A stretch of DNA of 64,000 nt. Source: Georgenia subflava. Its GTDB lineage: Bacteria > Actinomycetota > Actinomycetes > Actinomycetales > Actinomycetaceae. Each line of letters starts with the position of its first letter. The stretch's first letter is position 1. Below, piece by piece: positions 27,284 to 35,353 of this stretch. The DNA lies in contig NZ_VUKD01000002.1 of assembly GCF_009193155.1 (NCBI RefSeq), positions 124,001 to 188,000 on the forward strand. The letters are read 5' to 3'. Below the pieces are notes generated by a model. The model was given only the letters and a program-made list of their open reading frames with translations. It was not told the DNA's origin and did not search any database. A program made the position numbers and the translations under genes.

Positions 27284-29983
27284 TCACTCGTGGGTGACGG
27301 CCTCGAGGACCGGCAGGCCGGCCGCCCGGGCGCCGGGCCAGAGCGCTGCGACGACCCCCACCACGCCGGAGAGCAGCACCATGACGGCGAGCAGGTCCCA
27401 CGGGATCGCGAGCTGGGTCAGCCCCTGCTCGGCGAACACCGTCGGCAGCGCCGAGGCCAGTCCCACGCCGACGACGACGCCGAGCACGGTGCCGTACACA
27501 GCGGTCAGCACCGACTCGATGGTGATGGTCCCGGCGAGCTGCAGCCGGCCGAGCCCGACGGCGCGCATCAGCCCGATCTCCCGCGTCCGCTCGATCACCG
27601 CCAGCGCGAGGGTGTTGACGATCCCGAGGATCGCGATGATCACGCTCAGCCCGAGCAGCGCGTAAAGGATCACCATGGCCTGGTCGACCTGCTCGGCGAG
27701 CGAGCTCCGCAGCTCGTCCGCGTCCTGCACGGTCAGCACCACGAACGGTTCGGCCGCGGCGTCCAGGGCGGCCCGGAGCTCGTCCTGGTCGACCCCGGCT
27801 GCGCCGTCGACGAGGACAGCCGTGATGGTGGTGCCCGCGCCGGGCACGGTCTCGGCGAAGAGCGCCTCGTCCATGACCACCGGGACGCCGAGGATCTGCG
27901 AGGCGATCACCGCGGTGACCCGTGCCTCCTGGCCGTTCGCCAGCTGGACGACGTCGCCCACCTGCCAGCCCTCGTCGACGGCAGCCGTCTGGTTGACGGC
28001 GACCTCGCCGTCGGCCAGGCCGTCCAGCGAGCCCGCCACCACCTCGACCTCGAGCGTCTCGCCGAACGCCCCGGCGGGCAGGCCGGCCACCGAGTAGGTG
28101 CCCTGCTCGCCGTCGGGACCGGTGAGGGCCGCCCGGCCGAGCGTGACGGTGTCCGCCCGGGCGACCTCGTCCAGCGCAGCGATCTGCTCGGCGGCGTCGG
28201 GCGGCACCGAGCGCGTGGCTGACTGGACCGTGAAGTCCGCGCGCGACTCGGTGGCCACGATCGAGCTCGTCGATGCCTGCGCGGACGCGGCGAGCACGGC
28301 GCAGGCTCCGACCAGCGCCATGCCGATCATCAGCGCGCCGGACGTGTTGGCGGTGCGGCGAGGGTTGCGCGTGACGTTGCCGCGGGCGAGCATGCCCATC
28401 GGTCGCAGCAGCACCACGAACGGCCAGGCGAGCACGCGCACAACCGCGCGGGCGATCGCCGGGGAGACCGCCAGCGCACCGAGCAGCACCGCGCCGGCTC
28501 CCACGCCGAGCCAGGTGCCGGCCCGCTCGGTGCCTTCCTGGACCGACATGATCGTGGCGCCGGTCCCGCCCAGCAGCAGGACGGCCCCGACGGCGGCCCG
28601 CAGCCGGAGCGAGCGCTCGACGACCACGACGTCGTCGCGCATGGCCTCCACCGGGGGCGTGGTGGCCGCGCGGCGGGCGGGGACGGCCGCGGCCACCAGG
28701 GAGATGCCCGTGCCGAGGGCGACGGCGGCCAGCGCCTCGGGGCCAGAGATCACCACCTCGCCGCCGAGCTCCATGTCCATCGAGGCGAGCCACGTCCGCA
28801 CCACGGCGATCAGCCCGATGCCGCCGGCGATGCCCGCGGCCGATCCGACGAGCCCGACGACGGCCGCCTGTCCCAGCACGGTGGTCATCACCTGGCCGGG
28901 CGAGGCGCCCACGGCACGCAGCAGGGCGAACTCGCGCTGCCGCTGGCGGACCGACATCGCGAAGGTGTTGGCGATGATGAAGGCTCCGACGAACAGCGAG
29001 ATCAGGGCGAACACGAGCAGGAAGGTGCTCAGGAAGCCGAGTAGCTGGTTGATGGTCTCGTTGGCCTCCTCGCGCACCTGCTCGCCGGTCACGACCTCGA
29101 CGTCGCCCGCGCCACCGGCGTCGGCCAGGGCGGCAGCGATGTCCTCGCGCAACTCCGCCAGGTCGGCGCCTTCCTCCGCGAACACGGCGATCGAGGGCGC
29201 GAGCCCGTTGGGCGCGAACGCCTGCTCCCCGGTCTCGGCGTCCACGAGGACGAGGGTCGTGCCGACCATGGGGTTGCCGTAGCTGACCTCGCCGACCACC
29301 GTGACCTCGGTGAGCGACCCGTTGCCGATCACCACCTGGGTGGTGTCGCCGAGCTCGAGTCCGGAGGTCTCCAGGGCGGTGGTCTCCAGCGCGATCTCGG
29401 AGGCGTCGCGCGGGGCGCGGCCGGCCAGGAGCGTGCCGGAGGGGTCGTTCTCGCGCAGGGCGCTGCCCAGCGAGGGGGCCTGCCCGTTGATGACGGCCTG
29501 ACCGTCCGCGCCGATGAGCACGACCGTGCCGAGCAGGTCGGGCACGGCCTGGTCCACCCCGTCGACGCCGTTGATGACCGGCACCAGGTCCAGCGAGACC
29601 GGCACCCGCTGCTCGCCCAGCATCGGGGTGCCGCCACCGGGGGCGGTCGGCTCCTCGCCGCCGTCGGGCGGGGCCGGCACGTCGGTCTGTCCGTCGGGCG
29701 GGGCCGGGACGGCGGTGGAGGAGGGATCCGGCGTCACGGGTACCCCTGGGGTTTCGCGCTCCGGCGTGCCCCCTCCGCCGTCGTCGGCGGCATCCGCGGT
29801 CGGGCCGCGCACGTACAGGTCACCCTGGGTGGTCGAGGCGATGATCGAGCTGAAGGTGTCCGAGAGCAGCGCCCGCAGGGAGAACGTGCCTGTCACGAAG
29901 GCGATGCCGAGCGTGACGGCGAGGACGCTGAGGACGAAGCGGACCAGGTGCGCACGGATCTCGCGCAGGGCGACGCGGAGCAT
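27284..29983 (-). CDS. ABC transporter permease, FtsX/MacB-like
   Basis: An 899-residue membrane protein with two FtsX-type permease units: an N-terminal helix (VRFVLSVLAVTLGIAFVTG), an extracytoplasmic MacB_PCD-like domain, a helix bundle with FAMSVRQRQREFALLRAVGA, then a second unit containing LAVIERTREIGLMRAVGLG. An unusual 60-residue hydrophilic insert (about residues 53-115, Pro/Gly/Asp-rich with two APPDG copies) follows the first helix. MacB-type systems export peptides, lipoproteins or envelope material or transmit force; the substrate is unknown. Starts at ATG 29983 directly at the stop of the ATPase gene (TGATG). The frame runs further upstream but only as a shadow of that gene. Confidence 0.93.
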   Translation of the reverse strand: MLRVALREIRAHLVRFVLSVLAVTLGIAFVTGTFSLRALLSDTFSSIIASTTQGDLYVRGPTADAADDGGGGTPERETPGVPVTPDPSSTAVPAPPDGQTDVPAPPDGGEEPTAPGGGTPMLGEQRVPVSLDLVPVINGVDGVDQAVPDLLGTVVLIGADGQAVINGQAPSLGSALRENDPSGTLLAGRAPRDASEIALETTALETSGLELGDTTQVVIGNGSLTEVTVVGEVSYGNPMVGTTLVLVDAETGEQAFAPNGLAPSIAVFAEEGADLAELREDIAAALADAGGAGDVEVVTGEQVREEANETINQLLGFLSTFLLVFALISLFVGAFIIANTFAMSVRQRQREFALLRAVGASPGQVMTTVLGQAAVVGLVGSAAGIAGGIGLIAVVRTWLASMDMELGGEVVISGPEALAAVALGTGISLVAAAVPARRAATTPPVEAMRDDVVVVERSLRLRAAVGAVLLLGGTGATIMSVQEGTERAGTWLGVGAGAVLLGALAVSPAIARAVVRVLAWPFVVLLRPMGMLARGNVTRNPRRTANTSGALMIGMALVGACAVLAASAQASTSSIVATESRADFTVQSATRSVPPDAAEQIAALDEVARADTVTLGRAALTGPDGEQGTYSVAGLPAGAFGETLEVEVVAGSLDGLADGEVAVNQTAAVDEGWQVGDVVQLANGQEARVTAVIASQILGVPVVMDEALFAETVPGAGTTITAVLVDGAAGVDQDELRAALDAAAEPFVVLTVQDADELRSSLAEQVDQAMVILYALLGLSVIIAILGIVNTLALAVIERTREIGLMRAVGLGRLQLAGTITIESVLTAVYGTVLGVVVGVGLASALPTVFAEQGLTQLAIPWDLLAVMVLLSGVVGVVAALWPGARAAGLPVLEAVTHE

Positions 29984-30876
29984 CAGCGACCGGGGCCCGT
30001 CACCGCCACGGGGGTGCCGGCCGTACGCCGCTCCTCCCGTGCTGCGCCGAGCTCGCGCAGCGCGTCGAGGATCGTGTCGGCGTCGGGGTCGCGCATCTCC
30101 GCCTCCAGGCGGCCGTCCGCGAGGAACAGGGCGCGGTGGGCGTAGGCGGCGGCCGTGGGCTCGTGGGTGACCATGACCACCGACTGCCCCAGCTCCTCGA
30201 CGCTGGAGCGCAGGAACCCGAGCACCTCGGCGGCGGCGGTGGAGTCGAGGTTTCCGGTCGGCTCGTCGGCGAAGACTACCGACGGCGCGGCGATCAGGGC
30301 GCGGGCGCACGCCACCCGCTGCTGCTGGCCGCCGGAGAGCTCGCTGGGGCGGTGGTGCAGCCGGTCGGTGAGCTCCAGGGTGCGCACGATCGTGTCGAAG
30401 CGCTCGCGGTCGACCGGCCGACGCGCGATGTCCAGCGGGAGGGTGATGTTCTCCGCGGCCGTCAGCGTCGGCACGAGGTTGTAGGCCTGGAACACGAAAC
30501 CGATGCGCGTGCGCCGCAGCTTCGTGAGCTGGCGCTGGCTCATCCGGGAGATCTCCACGCCGTCGACCTCGATGGTGCCGTCGGTGGGGGAGTCGAGCCC
30601 GGCAAGGCAGTGCATGAGCGTCGACTTCCCCGAGCCCGACGGGCCCATGATCGCCGTCAGCTCGCCACGGGCGAGGTCCACGTCCACCCCGTCCAGCGCC
30701 CGGACCATCGTCTCGCCGGTGCCGTAGACCTTCGTGAGCCCGCGCGCGGACGCGATCGCGTCCCCCACGGGTGCGAACCGCTCGGTGACGAGAGCGGTCG
30801 CGTGCGCCGTGTCTGTGGCGCGTCCGTCGCCGACGTCCGCGCCGTCGGTGCCGTCAGGTGCGCGGTGCTTGCCCAT
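29983..30876 (-). CDS. ABC transporter ATP-binding protein (MacB/LolD-like)
   Basis: 297 residues with Walker A GPSGSGKST, Q-loop in GFVFQAYNLVP, signature LSGGQQQRV, Walker B VVFADEPTG and switch histidine VMVTHEP. The LolD/MacB subgroup is indicated by NLVPTLTAAENITLP and the FtsX-type partner gene that follows. Residues 1-35 form a poorly conserved N-terminal extension. I chose ATG 30876 (MGKHRAPDG), which has GGGAGAA eight bases upstream; ATG 30915 has no ribosome site. Confidence 0.94.
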   Translation of the reverse strand: MGKHRAPDGTDGADVGDGRATDTAHATALVTERFAPVGDAIASARGLTKVYGTGETMVRALDGVDVDLARGELTAIMGPSGSGKSTLMHCLAGLDSPTDGTIEVDGVEISRMSQRQLTKLRRTRIGFVFQAYNLVPTLTAAENITLPLDIARRPVDRERFDTIVRTLELTDRLHHRPSELSGGQQQRVACARALIAAPSVVFADEPTGNLDSTAAAEVLGFLRSSVEELGQSVVMVTHEPTAAAYAHRALFLADGRLEAEMRDPDADTILDALRELGAAREERRTAGTPVAVTGPGR

Positions 30877-30936
30877 CTGCCGATTCTCCCGCACGCCCCG
30901 CGGGTCTGCCGACATCGGTCGACGCCCTCGGCGACC

Positions 30937-31695
30937 TCAGCCGGTGAACCGCAGGGTCGCCATCATGTCGTCGAGCACGGACGCGCCCTCCTCGATCGGC
31001 AGCTCGTCGTCCCAGGGGAAGGCCTGCGCGAGGAGCGCCCGGGGTGTGCCGTCGGGACCGGGCGGGACGTCGACGACCCAGTAGACGGTGCGCGGGTCGT
31101 CGGCGAACGCCCCGCCGCCGACGAAGCTTGCCTCGATCCGCACCGCCCGGCGCTGGTCGACGGTGCTCTCACGTCGGTCGGTGACGGTCTCCGACGCGGG
31201 GTCCGGGTCAGCGGCCCGCTCCAGGTCGACGCCCTCCTGCACCCGCACGACGATCGGTCCGACGACGGCGTCCGAGGCCGCCGGCGGAGCCTGGATCTGG
31301 TCGGGGCTGAACCACACGCACGGCTCGGGCAGGGGCTCGTCGTTGACGTCCCAGCCCTGCGGGTAGGAGATCGTGAAGCCGAGCGGGTTCTCGCAGCTCT
31401 GCGACAGCCGGACCTCGCCCGGGTCGGTCGTCGCGGGTTCCGACGTCGCCGGCTCGGACGGCGCGGTGGGCGCCGGGGTGGCCGTGGCGGTCGGTTCGGT
31501 GGTCGGCGCGGCAGTCGTTCCGGACGTCGTCGGCTCGGCCGTCCCGGGGGTCGGCGTCGCGGCCGGCGTCGGGGTGTCGTCGCGGAGGTACACCACCAGC
31601 AGGGCCGCGAGCACCGCGACCAGCACGAGGATGACCGCCCACACGACCTTTCCCGGTCGAGCGGGGGCCGGGCCGTCGGGGGAGGGCTCGGTCAT
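30937..31695 (-). CDS. Membrane-anchored extracytoplasmic protein
   Basis: 252 residues. A short Pro-rich cytoplasmic head precedes one transmembrane helix (VVWAVILVLVAVLAALLVVYL, shown here as residues about 17-37 and best read as an uncleaved anchor), then a Thr/Pro/Ala-rich linker (about 40-95). A C-terminal domain beginning SQSCENPLGFTISYPQGW resembles PsbP-like or lipoprotein ligand domains in Actinobacteria. Function unknown. It lies upstream of the ABC transporter genes in the same orientation, 60 bases before the ATPase start, so it could be co-transcribed with them. Confidence 0.8.
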   Translation of the reverse strand: MTEPSPDGPAPARPGKVVWAVILVLVAVLAALLVVYLRDDTPTPAATPTPGTAEPTTSGTTAAPTTEPTATATPAPTAPSEPATSEPATTDPGEVRLSQSCENPLGFTISYPQGWDVNDEPLPEPCVWFSPDQIQAPPAASDAVVGPIVVRVQEGVDLERAADPDPASETVTDRRESTVDQRRAVRIEASFVGGGAFADDPRTVYWVVDVPPGPDGTPRALLAQAFPWDDELPIEEGASVLDDMMATLRFTG

Positions 31696-31928
31696 GGCGA
31701 CCTCCTGGGCTGCGCGGCGGCGTCGTCTGCTCCTGGGCAGCGCGGCGACGTCGTCCCATTGTGCTCCCGAGGACGGTCTCCCGAGGGCCGATCCCGATCC
31801 CTTCGGGCCTGTTCATCGACCCGCCACGTTGCGGCCTATGGGCGTCCGCGTCGGCTGGCCGTAGGCTGCATCACAATCACGCTCAGTGTTCCCGCACCTG
31901 TGGGGCACAGCCATCACCGGGGGTCTGT

Positions 31929-33593
31929 ATGCCGCGCCGTCGTTCTGTCGTCCGTTCGTCCCTGGTGGGCGTGATCGCCGCAGCCGTGGTGGCGCTGCAG
32001 CCGGCCGTGGCGCTGGCGGCGCCGCCGTCGGGGGGAGGGGTGGTGGGACCGCTCGACTCGGGCAGCTACGCGCTGACGTCCTACCAGGGCCCGAGGTGCC
32101 TGCCGATCATCCACGCCTCCACCTACCACGGTGGGCAGGACCTGGGCGCCGCCGCCGGCTCGACCCTGTACGCGATCGCGGACGGCCGCATCGTGCAGGC
32201 GAAGACCGACCCGGTGGCCGGCGAGTGGCTCCTCGTCGAGCACCAGATCGGCGGCCAGAGGATCTTCGCGAGCTACTCCCACACCCTCGACGCGGACCGG
32301 TTCGTCCGGGTGGGTGACGCCGTGCACCGGGGGCAGAAGATCGCCGAGGTCGGCTCGACGGGCGTCTCCACGGCGCCGCACCTGCACCTGGAGATCTGGC
32401 GGGACGGCTACCTCAGCGGCACGCGGATCGACCCGCTGGACTTCTTCCGCTCGCACGGCGTCGATCTCGCAACGCACGCCACCCGGGTCGTCCCGCGGGT
32501 GGTCCCGAGCTCGTGCCGCTACTACGCGGTCGGGACCACGAAGATCCACGCGTCGGCGTCGACCGGCTCGCAGGTGCTGACCACCGTGCCGCACCACGCC
32601 GCCATGACCTCGAAGCCGGGCACCAAGTCGAACGGCTTCCTGCCCGTCACGACCAACGGGGTCACCGGCTGGGCCGACGACGACAACGTCTCACCGACCA
32701 AGCTGGGTCTGCCGGACGCGCGGATCGTCAGGCAGGTGAGCATGCGCACCGCCCCCGGTGCCGACGCGGCCGCGATCGCCGGGCTCTCGGCGGGCACCGC
32801 GATCGACGACGTCGTGGCGCTCTCGAACGGCTGGTACCTCATCGAGGCAGGCGGGAAGAGGGGGTGGGTCCCGCGCGGGAACGTCGAGCTCGAGCCGGCC
32901 GCGGACCCGGGCATCAACTACGGGTTCTTCCTTGCCAACAGCTTCACCACGGCCGCCGACACGGTCTTCGACTACGGCGAGTACTTCGACGAGTTCTTCG
33001 TCGGCGACTGGGACGGCGACGGCGAGGACACCCTGGCCTACCGGCGTGGTCGGTCCTTCTACCTGCGCGACAGCAACTTCCCCGGGGAGCCCGACCGGGT
33101 GATCCACTACGGCCGTCCCGGTGACACCGTCCTGGTGGGCGACTGGGACGGCGACGGCGTCGACACCTTCGCGGTGCGCCGCGGCATGGTGTACCACGTC
33201 AAGAACTCGGTCAGCTCCGGCCCCGCCGACGCCGTCGTCCCGTACGGCAGGGCGGGGGACACGATCATGGTCGGGGACTTCGACGGCAACGGCGGCGACA
33301 CGCTCGCGGTGCGCCGTGGGCCCGAGTACCACATCAAGAACTCCATGAGCGGCGGCAAGGCCGACCAGGTCGTCGTCTACGGACGCGGGGGTGACGACGT
33401 TCTCGTCGGCGACTGGGACGGCGACGGAGACGACACCCTGGCCGTGCGCCGCGGCGCCGAGTACCACATCAAGAACACCATCGCCCCGGGCAACGCGGAC
33501 ATCCGCGTGGTCTACGGACGCAGCACGGACGAGGTCTATGTCGGCGACTGGGACGCGGACGGCAGGGACAGCCTCGCCGTCTACCGGTACTGA
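31929..33593 (+). CDS. Secreted M23 peptidase with SH3 domains and C-terminal repeat domain
   Basis: A 554-residue exported LytM-type protein. Signal peptide cleavage is near ALAAPP (about residue 34). The M23 domain has the zinc ligands H67 and D71 (HGGQD) and the HLHLE motif (H151, H153), so it looks catalytically complete, probably a peptidoglycan endopeptidase. Two SH3-like segments follow (KIHASASTGSQVLTTVPHH and VSMRTAPGADAAAIAG), which usually bind the cell wall. The last 224 residues are five DWDGDG repeats related to those of the nucleotidase and GH3 enzymes. The start is ATG 31929 with GGGGGT upstream. It is a single gene divergent from the anchored protein. Confidence 0.92.
   Translation: MPRRRSVVRSSLVGVIAAAVVALQPAVALAAPPSGGGVVGPLDSGSYALTSYQGPRCLPIIHASTYHGGQDLGAAAGSTLYAIADGRIVQAKTDPVAGEWLLVEHQIGGQRIFASYSHTLDADRFVRVGDAVHRGQKIAEVGSTGVSTAPHLHLEIWRDGYLSGTRIDPLDFFRSHGVDLATHATRVVPRVVPSSCRYYAVGTTKIHASASTGSQVLTTVPHHAAMTSKPGTKSNGFLPVTTNGVTGWADDDNVSPTKLGLPDARIVRQVSMRTAPGADAAAIAGLSAGTAIDDVVALSNGWYLIEAGGKRGWVPRGNVELEPAADPGINYGFFLANSFTTAADTVFDYGEYFDEFFVGDWDGDGEDTLAYRRGRSFYLRDSNFPGEPDRVIHYGRPGDTVLVGDWDGDGVDTFAVRRGMVYHVKNSVSSGPADAVVPYGRAGDTIMVGDFDGNGGDTLAVRRGPEYHIKNSMSGGKADQVVVYGRGGDDVLVGDWDGDGDDTLAVRRGAEYHIKNTIAPGNADIRVVYGRSTDEVYVGDWDADGRDSLAVYRY
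32919..33590 (+). repeat. Five-unit DWDGDG repeat domain, diverged copy 4
   Basis: Five units of about 45 residues with the same plan as copies 1-3, including YGFFLANSF at the start and VGDWDGDG or VGDFDGNG loops. It ends AVYRY instead of VRRAP. It differs clearly from copies 1-3 at many positions, so it has not been homogenised with them. Confidence 0.9.
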
Positions 33594-33757
33594 CGCGCCT
33601 GTCAGCAGCCGCTGACATCGCCCTGGCGAGCACCCTTGCTAGTCGGGCACCGTCGTCGGTCCCGACTGCGCGCGCGGACACCCGCTGGCTCCGGCACTGC
33701 GCTCGGGCAGCCTCGGCGCCGCCAGGGCCTGTTGCCGAGCGCACCTGGGTGCCGGTT

Positions 33758-33779
33758 TATGGCACAGATATGGCACAGA
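33758..33779. repeat. Tandem 11-bp direct repeat
   Basis: TATGGCACAGA twice in a row. It lies in a lower-GC stretch after the M23 gene and before the toxin-antitoxin-like pair. Such short repeats can be remnants of an integrated element, but no integrase gene is present. Confidence 0.6.
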
Positions 33780-33822
33780 CGTCCGCACCTCCGGTCGGCG
33801 AAGTTCCGATCACCGCGTTGAC

Positions 33823-33854
33823 TCGACAAGGCAACTTGCGACAAGTAATCTTGT
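33823..33854 (+). promoter_or_regulatory. Promoter with twin inverted repeats, leaderless start
   Basis: -35 TCGACA (33823-33828), 17-bp spacer, -10 TAATCT (33846-33851); the GTG start of the next gene is six bases further, so the mRNA would be leaderless. Two symmetric sites ACAAG-N4-CTTGY overlap the promoter (33826-33839 and 33841-33854, the second perfect). This is the layout expected for autoregulation of a toxin-antitoxin operon. Confidence 0.6.
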
Positions 33855-33857
33855 GAC

Positions 33858-34091
33858 GTGGAGCCGGAACCGGTCATCCTCGACAGTGCCCACCGGCACG
33901 GTGTCTCTGACGCGGCGATGCTCCACGCGCTCCGCTTCCCTGTCCGCCACTTCGTGCAGGACGACACGATGACGATGTTCATCGGCCCCGATGAGACCGG
34001 CACCCTCGTGGAGGTCGGCGTCATCCAGTGGCACGGCGTCATCGCCATTGCCCACGCCATACGCCCGGCCCGACCCAAGTATCTGAGGTGA
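33858..34091 (+). CDS. Small protein, possible BrnT-like/type II toxin
   Basis: 77 residues, cytosolic. It has HGVSDAAMLHALR near the start, then beta strands with MFIGPDETGTLVEVG and a C-terminal IAIAHAIRPARPKYL. The helix-strand order and the HGVS...AL beginning recall BrnT/RelE-fold toxins, but similarity is at the level of pattern only. It starts at GTG 33858, leaderless behind its own promoter, and is followed six bases later by a small helix-turn-helix-like gene. The pair, the promoter repeats and the tRNA neighbourhood make a toxin-antitoxin unit plausible. Confidence 0.55.
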   Translation: MEPEPVILDSAHRHGVSDAAMLHALRFPVRHFVQDDTMTMFIGPDETGTLVEVGVIQWHGVIAIAHAIRPARPKYLR

Positions 34092-34097
34092 ACCACC

Positions 34098-34370
34098 ATG
34101 GCTCGACGCTCCATTGCAGACATCAAGGCTCGTGCTGACGAGTTCGCCGACGCTTTCGAGAACTACGAACCGAAGCCCGGCGATCAGGATGCCCCTGTTC
34201 CGCCCGTGATGGCAGTCAAGCTCGCCGCCTGGCGGCGCGACGCCGCCGAACGCGAACTCGCCGACGCGGTGCGCGCAGCGCGTGAGCAGCGGTTGTCCTG
34301 GCGTGAGGTCGGCGAGGCGATCGGCACCAGCGGTGAGGCCGCCCGCCAACGCTACGGCGCCAGTGCCTAA
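34098..34370 (+). CDS. Small protein, possible antitoxin partner
   Basis: 90 residues. A central helix (AAERELADAVRAAREQRLSW) is followed by a probable helix-turn-helix (WREVGEAIGTSGEAARQRYG) that would suit DNA binding. It starts at ATG 34098 with AGGTGAA upstream. It lies immediately after the toxin-like gene, so likely co-transcribed. A bidirectional terminator follows at 34452. Confidence 0.55.
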   Translation: MARRSIADIKARADEFADAFENYEPKPGDQDAPVPPVMAVKLAAWRRDAAERELADAVRAAREQRLSWREVGEAIGTSGEAARQRYGASA

Positions 34371-34451
34371 CGGCGACGATGAGGGCATGGGGCGCTAGCC
34401 CGACGCGGGTGACCGAGTGCTCTGACCAGGAAGAAGGTTGGCGGAACGCCG

Positions 34452-34479
34452 AAGGCCCCGCACTCACGTGCGGGGCCTT
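34452..34479. terminator. Bidirectional terminator
   Basis: Perfect 12-bp stem AAGGCCCCGCAC / GTGCGGGGCCTT with a 4-base loop. It sits between the small-gene pair (+) and the end of tRNA-Phe (-). Confidence 0.85.
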
Positions 34480-34485
34480 CGTCGG

Positions 34486-34558
34486 TGGCTCCGACCGGCG
34501 TCGATCCGGTGACCTTTCGATTTTCAGTCGAACGCTCTACCAACTGAGCTACAGAGCC
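34486..34558 (-). tRNA. tRNA-Phe(GAA)
   Basis: A 73-nt cloverleaf. The anticodon stem TTCGA/TCGAA encloses CTGAAAA, giving anticodon GAA. The acceptor stem GGCTCTG/CGGAGCC has one G-T pair; the discriminator is A and CCA is not encoded. A terminator lies directly downstream. Confidence 0.96.
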
Positions 34559-34563
34559 CTGAC

Positions 34564-34595
34564 ACGGACGCCCGGTCTTTCGACCGGGCGTCCGT
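34564..34595. terminator. Strong hairpin between tRNA-Phe and tRNA-Asp
   Basis: Perfect 14-bp stem ACGGACGCCCGGTC / GACCGGGCGTCCGT with loop TTTC. It may end the tRNA-Glu-Asp transcript or act as a processing hairpin between the tRNAs. Confidence 0.8.
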
Positions 34596-34600
34596 ACCGG

Positions 34601-34674
34601 CGACCCCGACGGGACTTGAACCCGCGACCTCCGCCGTGACAGGGCGGCGCGCTAACCAACTGCGCTACGGGGCC
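34601..34674 (-). tRNA. tRNA-Asp(GTC)
   Basis: A 74-nt cloverleaf. The anticodon loop CTGTCAC gives GTC. Acceptor stem GGCCCCG/CGGGGTC; discriminator G, as usual for tRNA-Asp. CCA is not encoded. Confidence 0.96.
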
Positions 34675-34729
34675 TCGTGTGAGGCGTGGAGCCTGGTACC
34701 TCTGTGGTGCTTGTCCTGCTGGTGGTGCG

Positions 34730-34802
34730 TACCCCCAACGGGATTCGAACCCGTGCTACCGCCGTGAAAGGGCGGGGTCCTAGGCCGCTAGACGATGGGG
34801 GC
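34730..34802 (-). tRNA. tRNA-Glu(TTC)
   Basis: A 73-nt cloverleaf. The anticodon loop CTTTCAC gives TTC. Acceptor stem GCCCCCA/TGGGGGT with a terminal G-T pair; discriminator A. It is the first of the three tRNAs in transcription order. Confidence 0.96.
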
Positions 34803-34956
34803 CCGTTACTGCTGTGGACTACCCGTGACGCCGGAGCGCCCCAAGACCTCGGACAGCATACGGGGAAGAAGGCTCCCGGAGCAAAGTCGGCCGCGTGTGC
34901 CGCTGGTCACGCGGACGTGCGTGCGAGGTGCGCCCGCTCAGGGGCAGGATGGTGCC

Positions 34957-35322
34957 GTGGTGGAGATGACGCGCGACGCCTTCGAGGAGGCCGTCTCGGA
35001 GGCCCTGGACATGGTCCCGCCGGAGCTGACCGACCAGATGGACAACGTGGTCGTGCTCGTCGAGGAGGAGCCGACGGCGGAGCAGCTCGCCGGCGAGGAG
35101 GAGCTGCTCGGCATCTACGAGGGCACCCCGCTCACCGACCGCGACGACTGGTGGGCCGCCGGCTCGCTGCCCGACCGCATCACGATCTTCCGCGGTCCCA
35201 CGCTGCGCATGTGCGAGAGCGAGGAGGAGGTGGTCGACGAGGTCGCGATCACGGTGGTCCACGAGATCGCCCACCACTTCGGCATCAGCGACGAGCGCCT
35301 GCACGACCTCGGCTGGGCCTGA
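34957..35322 (+). CDS. Metallopeptidase family protein (DUF1025-like zincin)
   Basis: About 121 residues. The zinc-peptidase motif VVHEIAHHFGISDERLHDLGW carries HEIAH and a downstream aspartate, the short-zincin pattern of the DUF1025 'metallopeptidase family'. The N-terminal part MTRDAFEEAVSEALDMVPPEL and LLGIYEGTPLT are typical. Substrate unknown. Start options are GTG 34957, GTG 34960 and ATG 34966; I chose the first. It lies beside the tRNA cluster, divergent from it. Confidence 0.88.
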   Translation: MVEMTRDAFEEAVSEALDMVPPELTDQMDNVVVLVEEEPTAEQLAGEEELLGIYEGTPLTDRDDWWAAGSLPDRITIFRGPTLRMCESEEEVVDEVAITVVHEIAHHFGISDERLHDLGWA

Positions 35323-35353
35323 GCCGGCCGACGCCGGCGCTCGGGGGCGGTGG

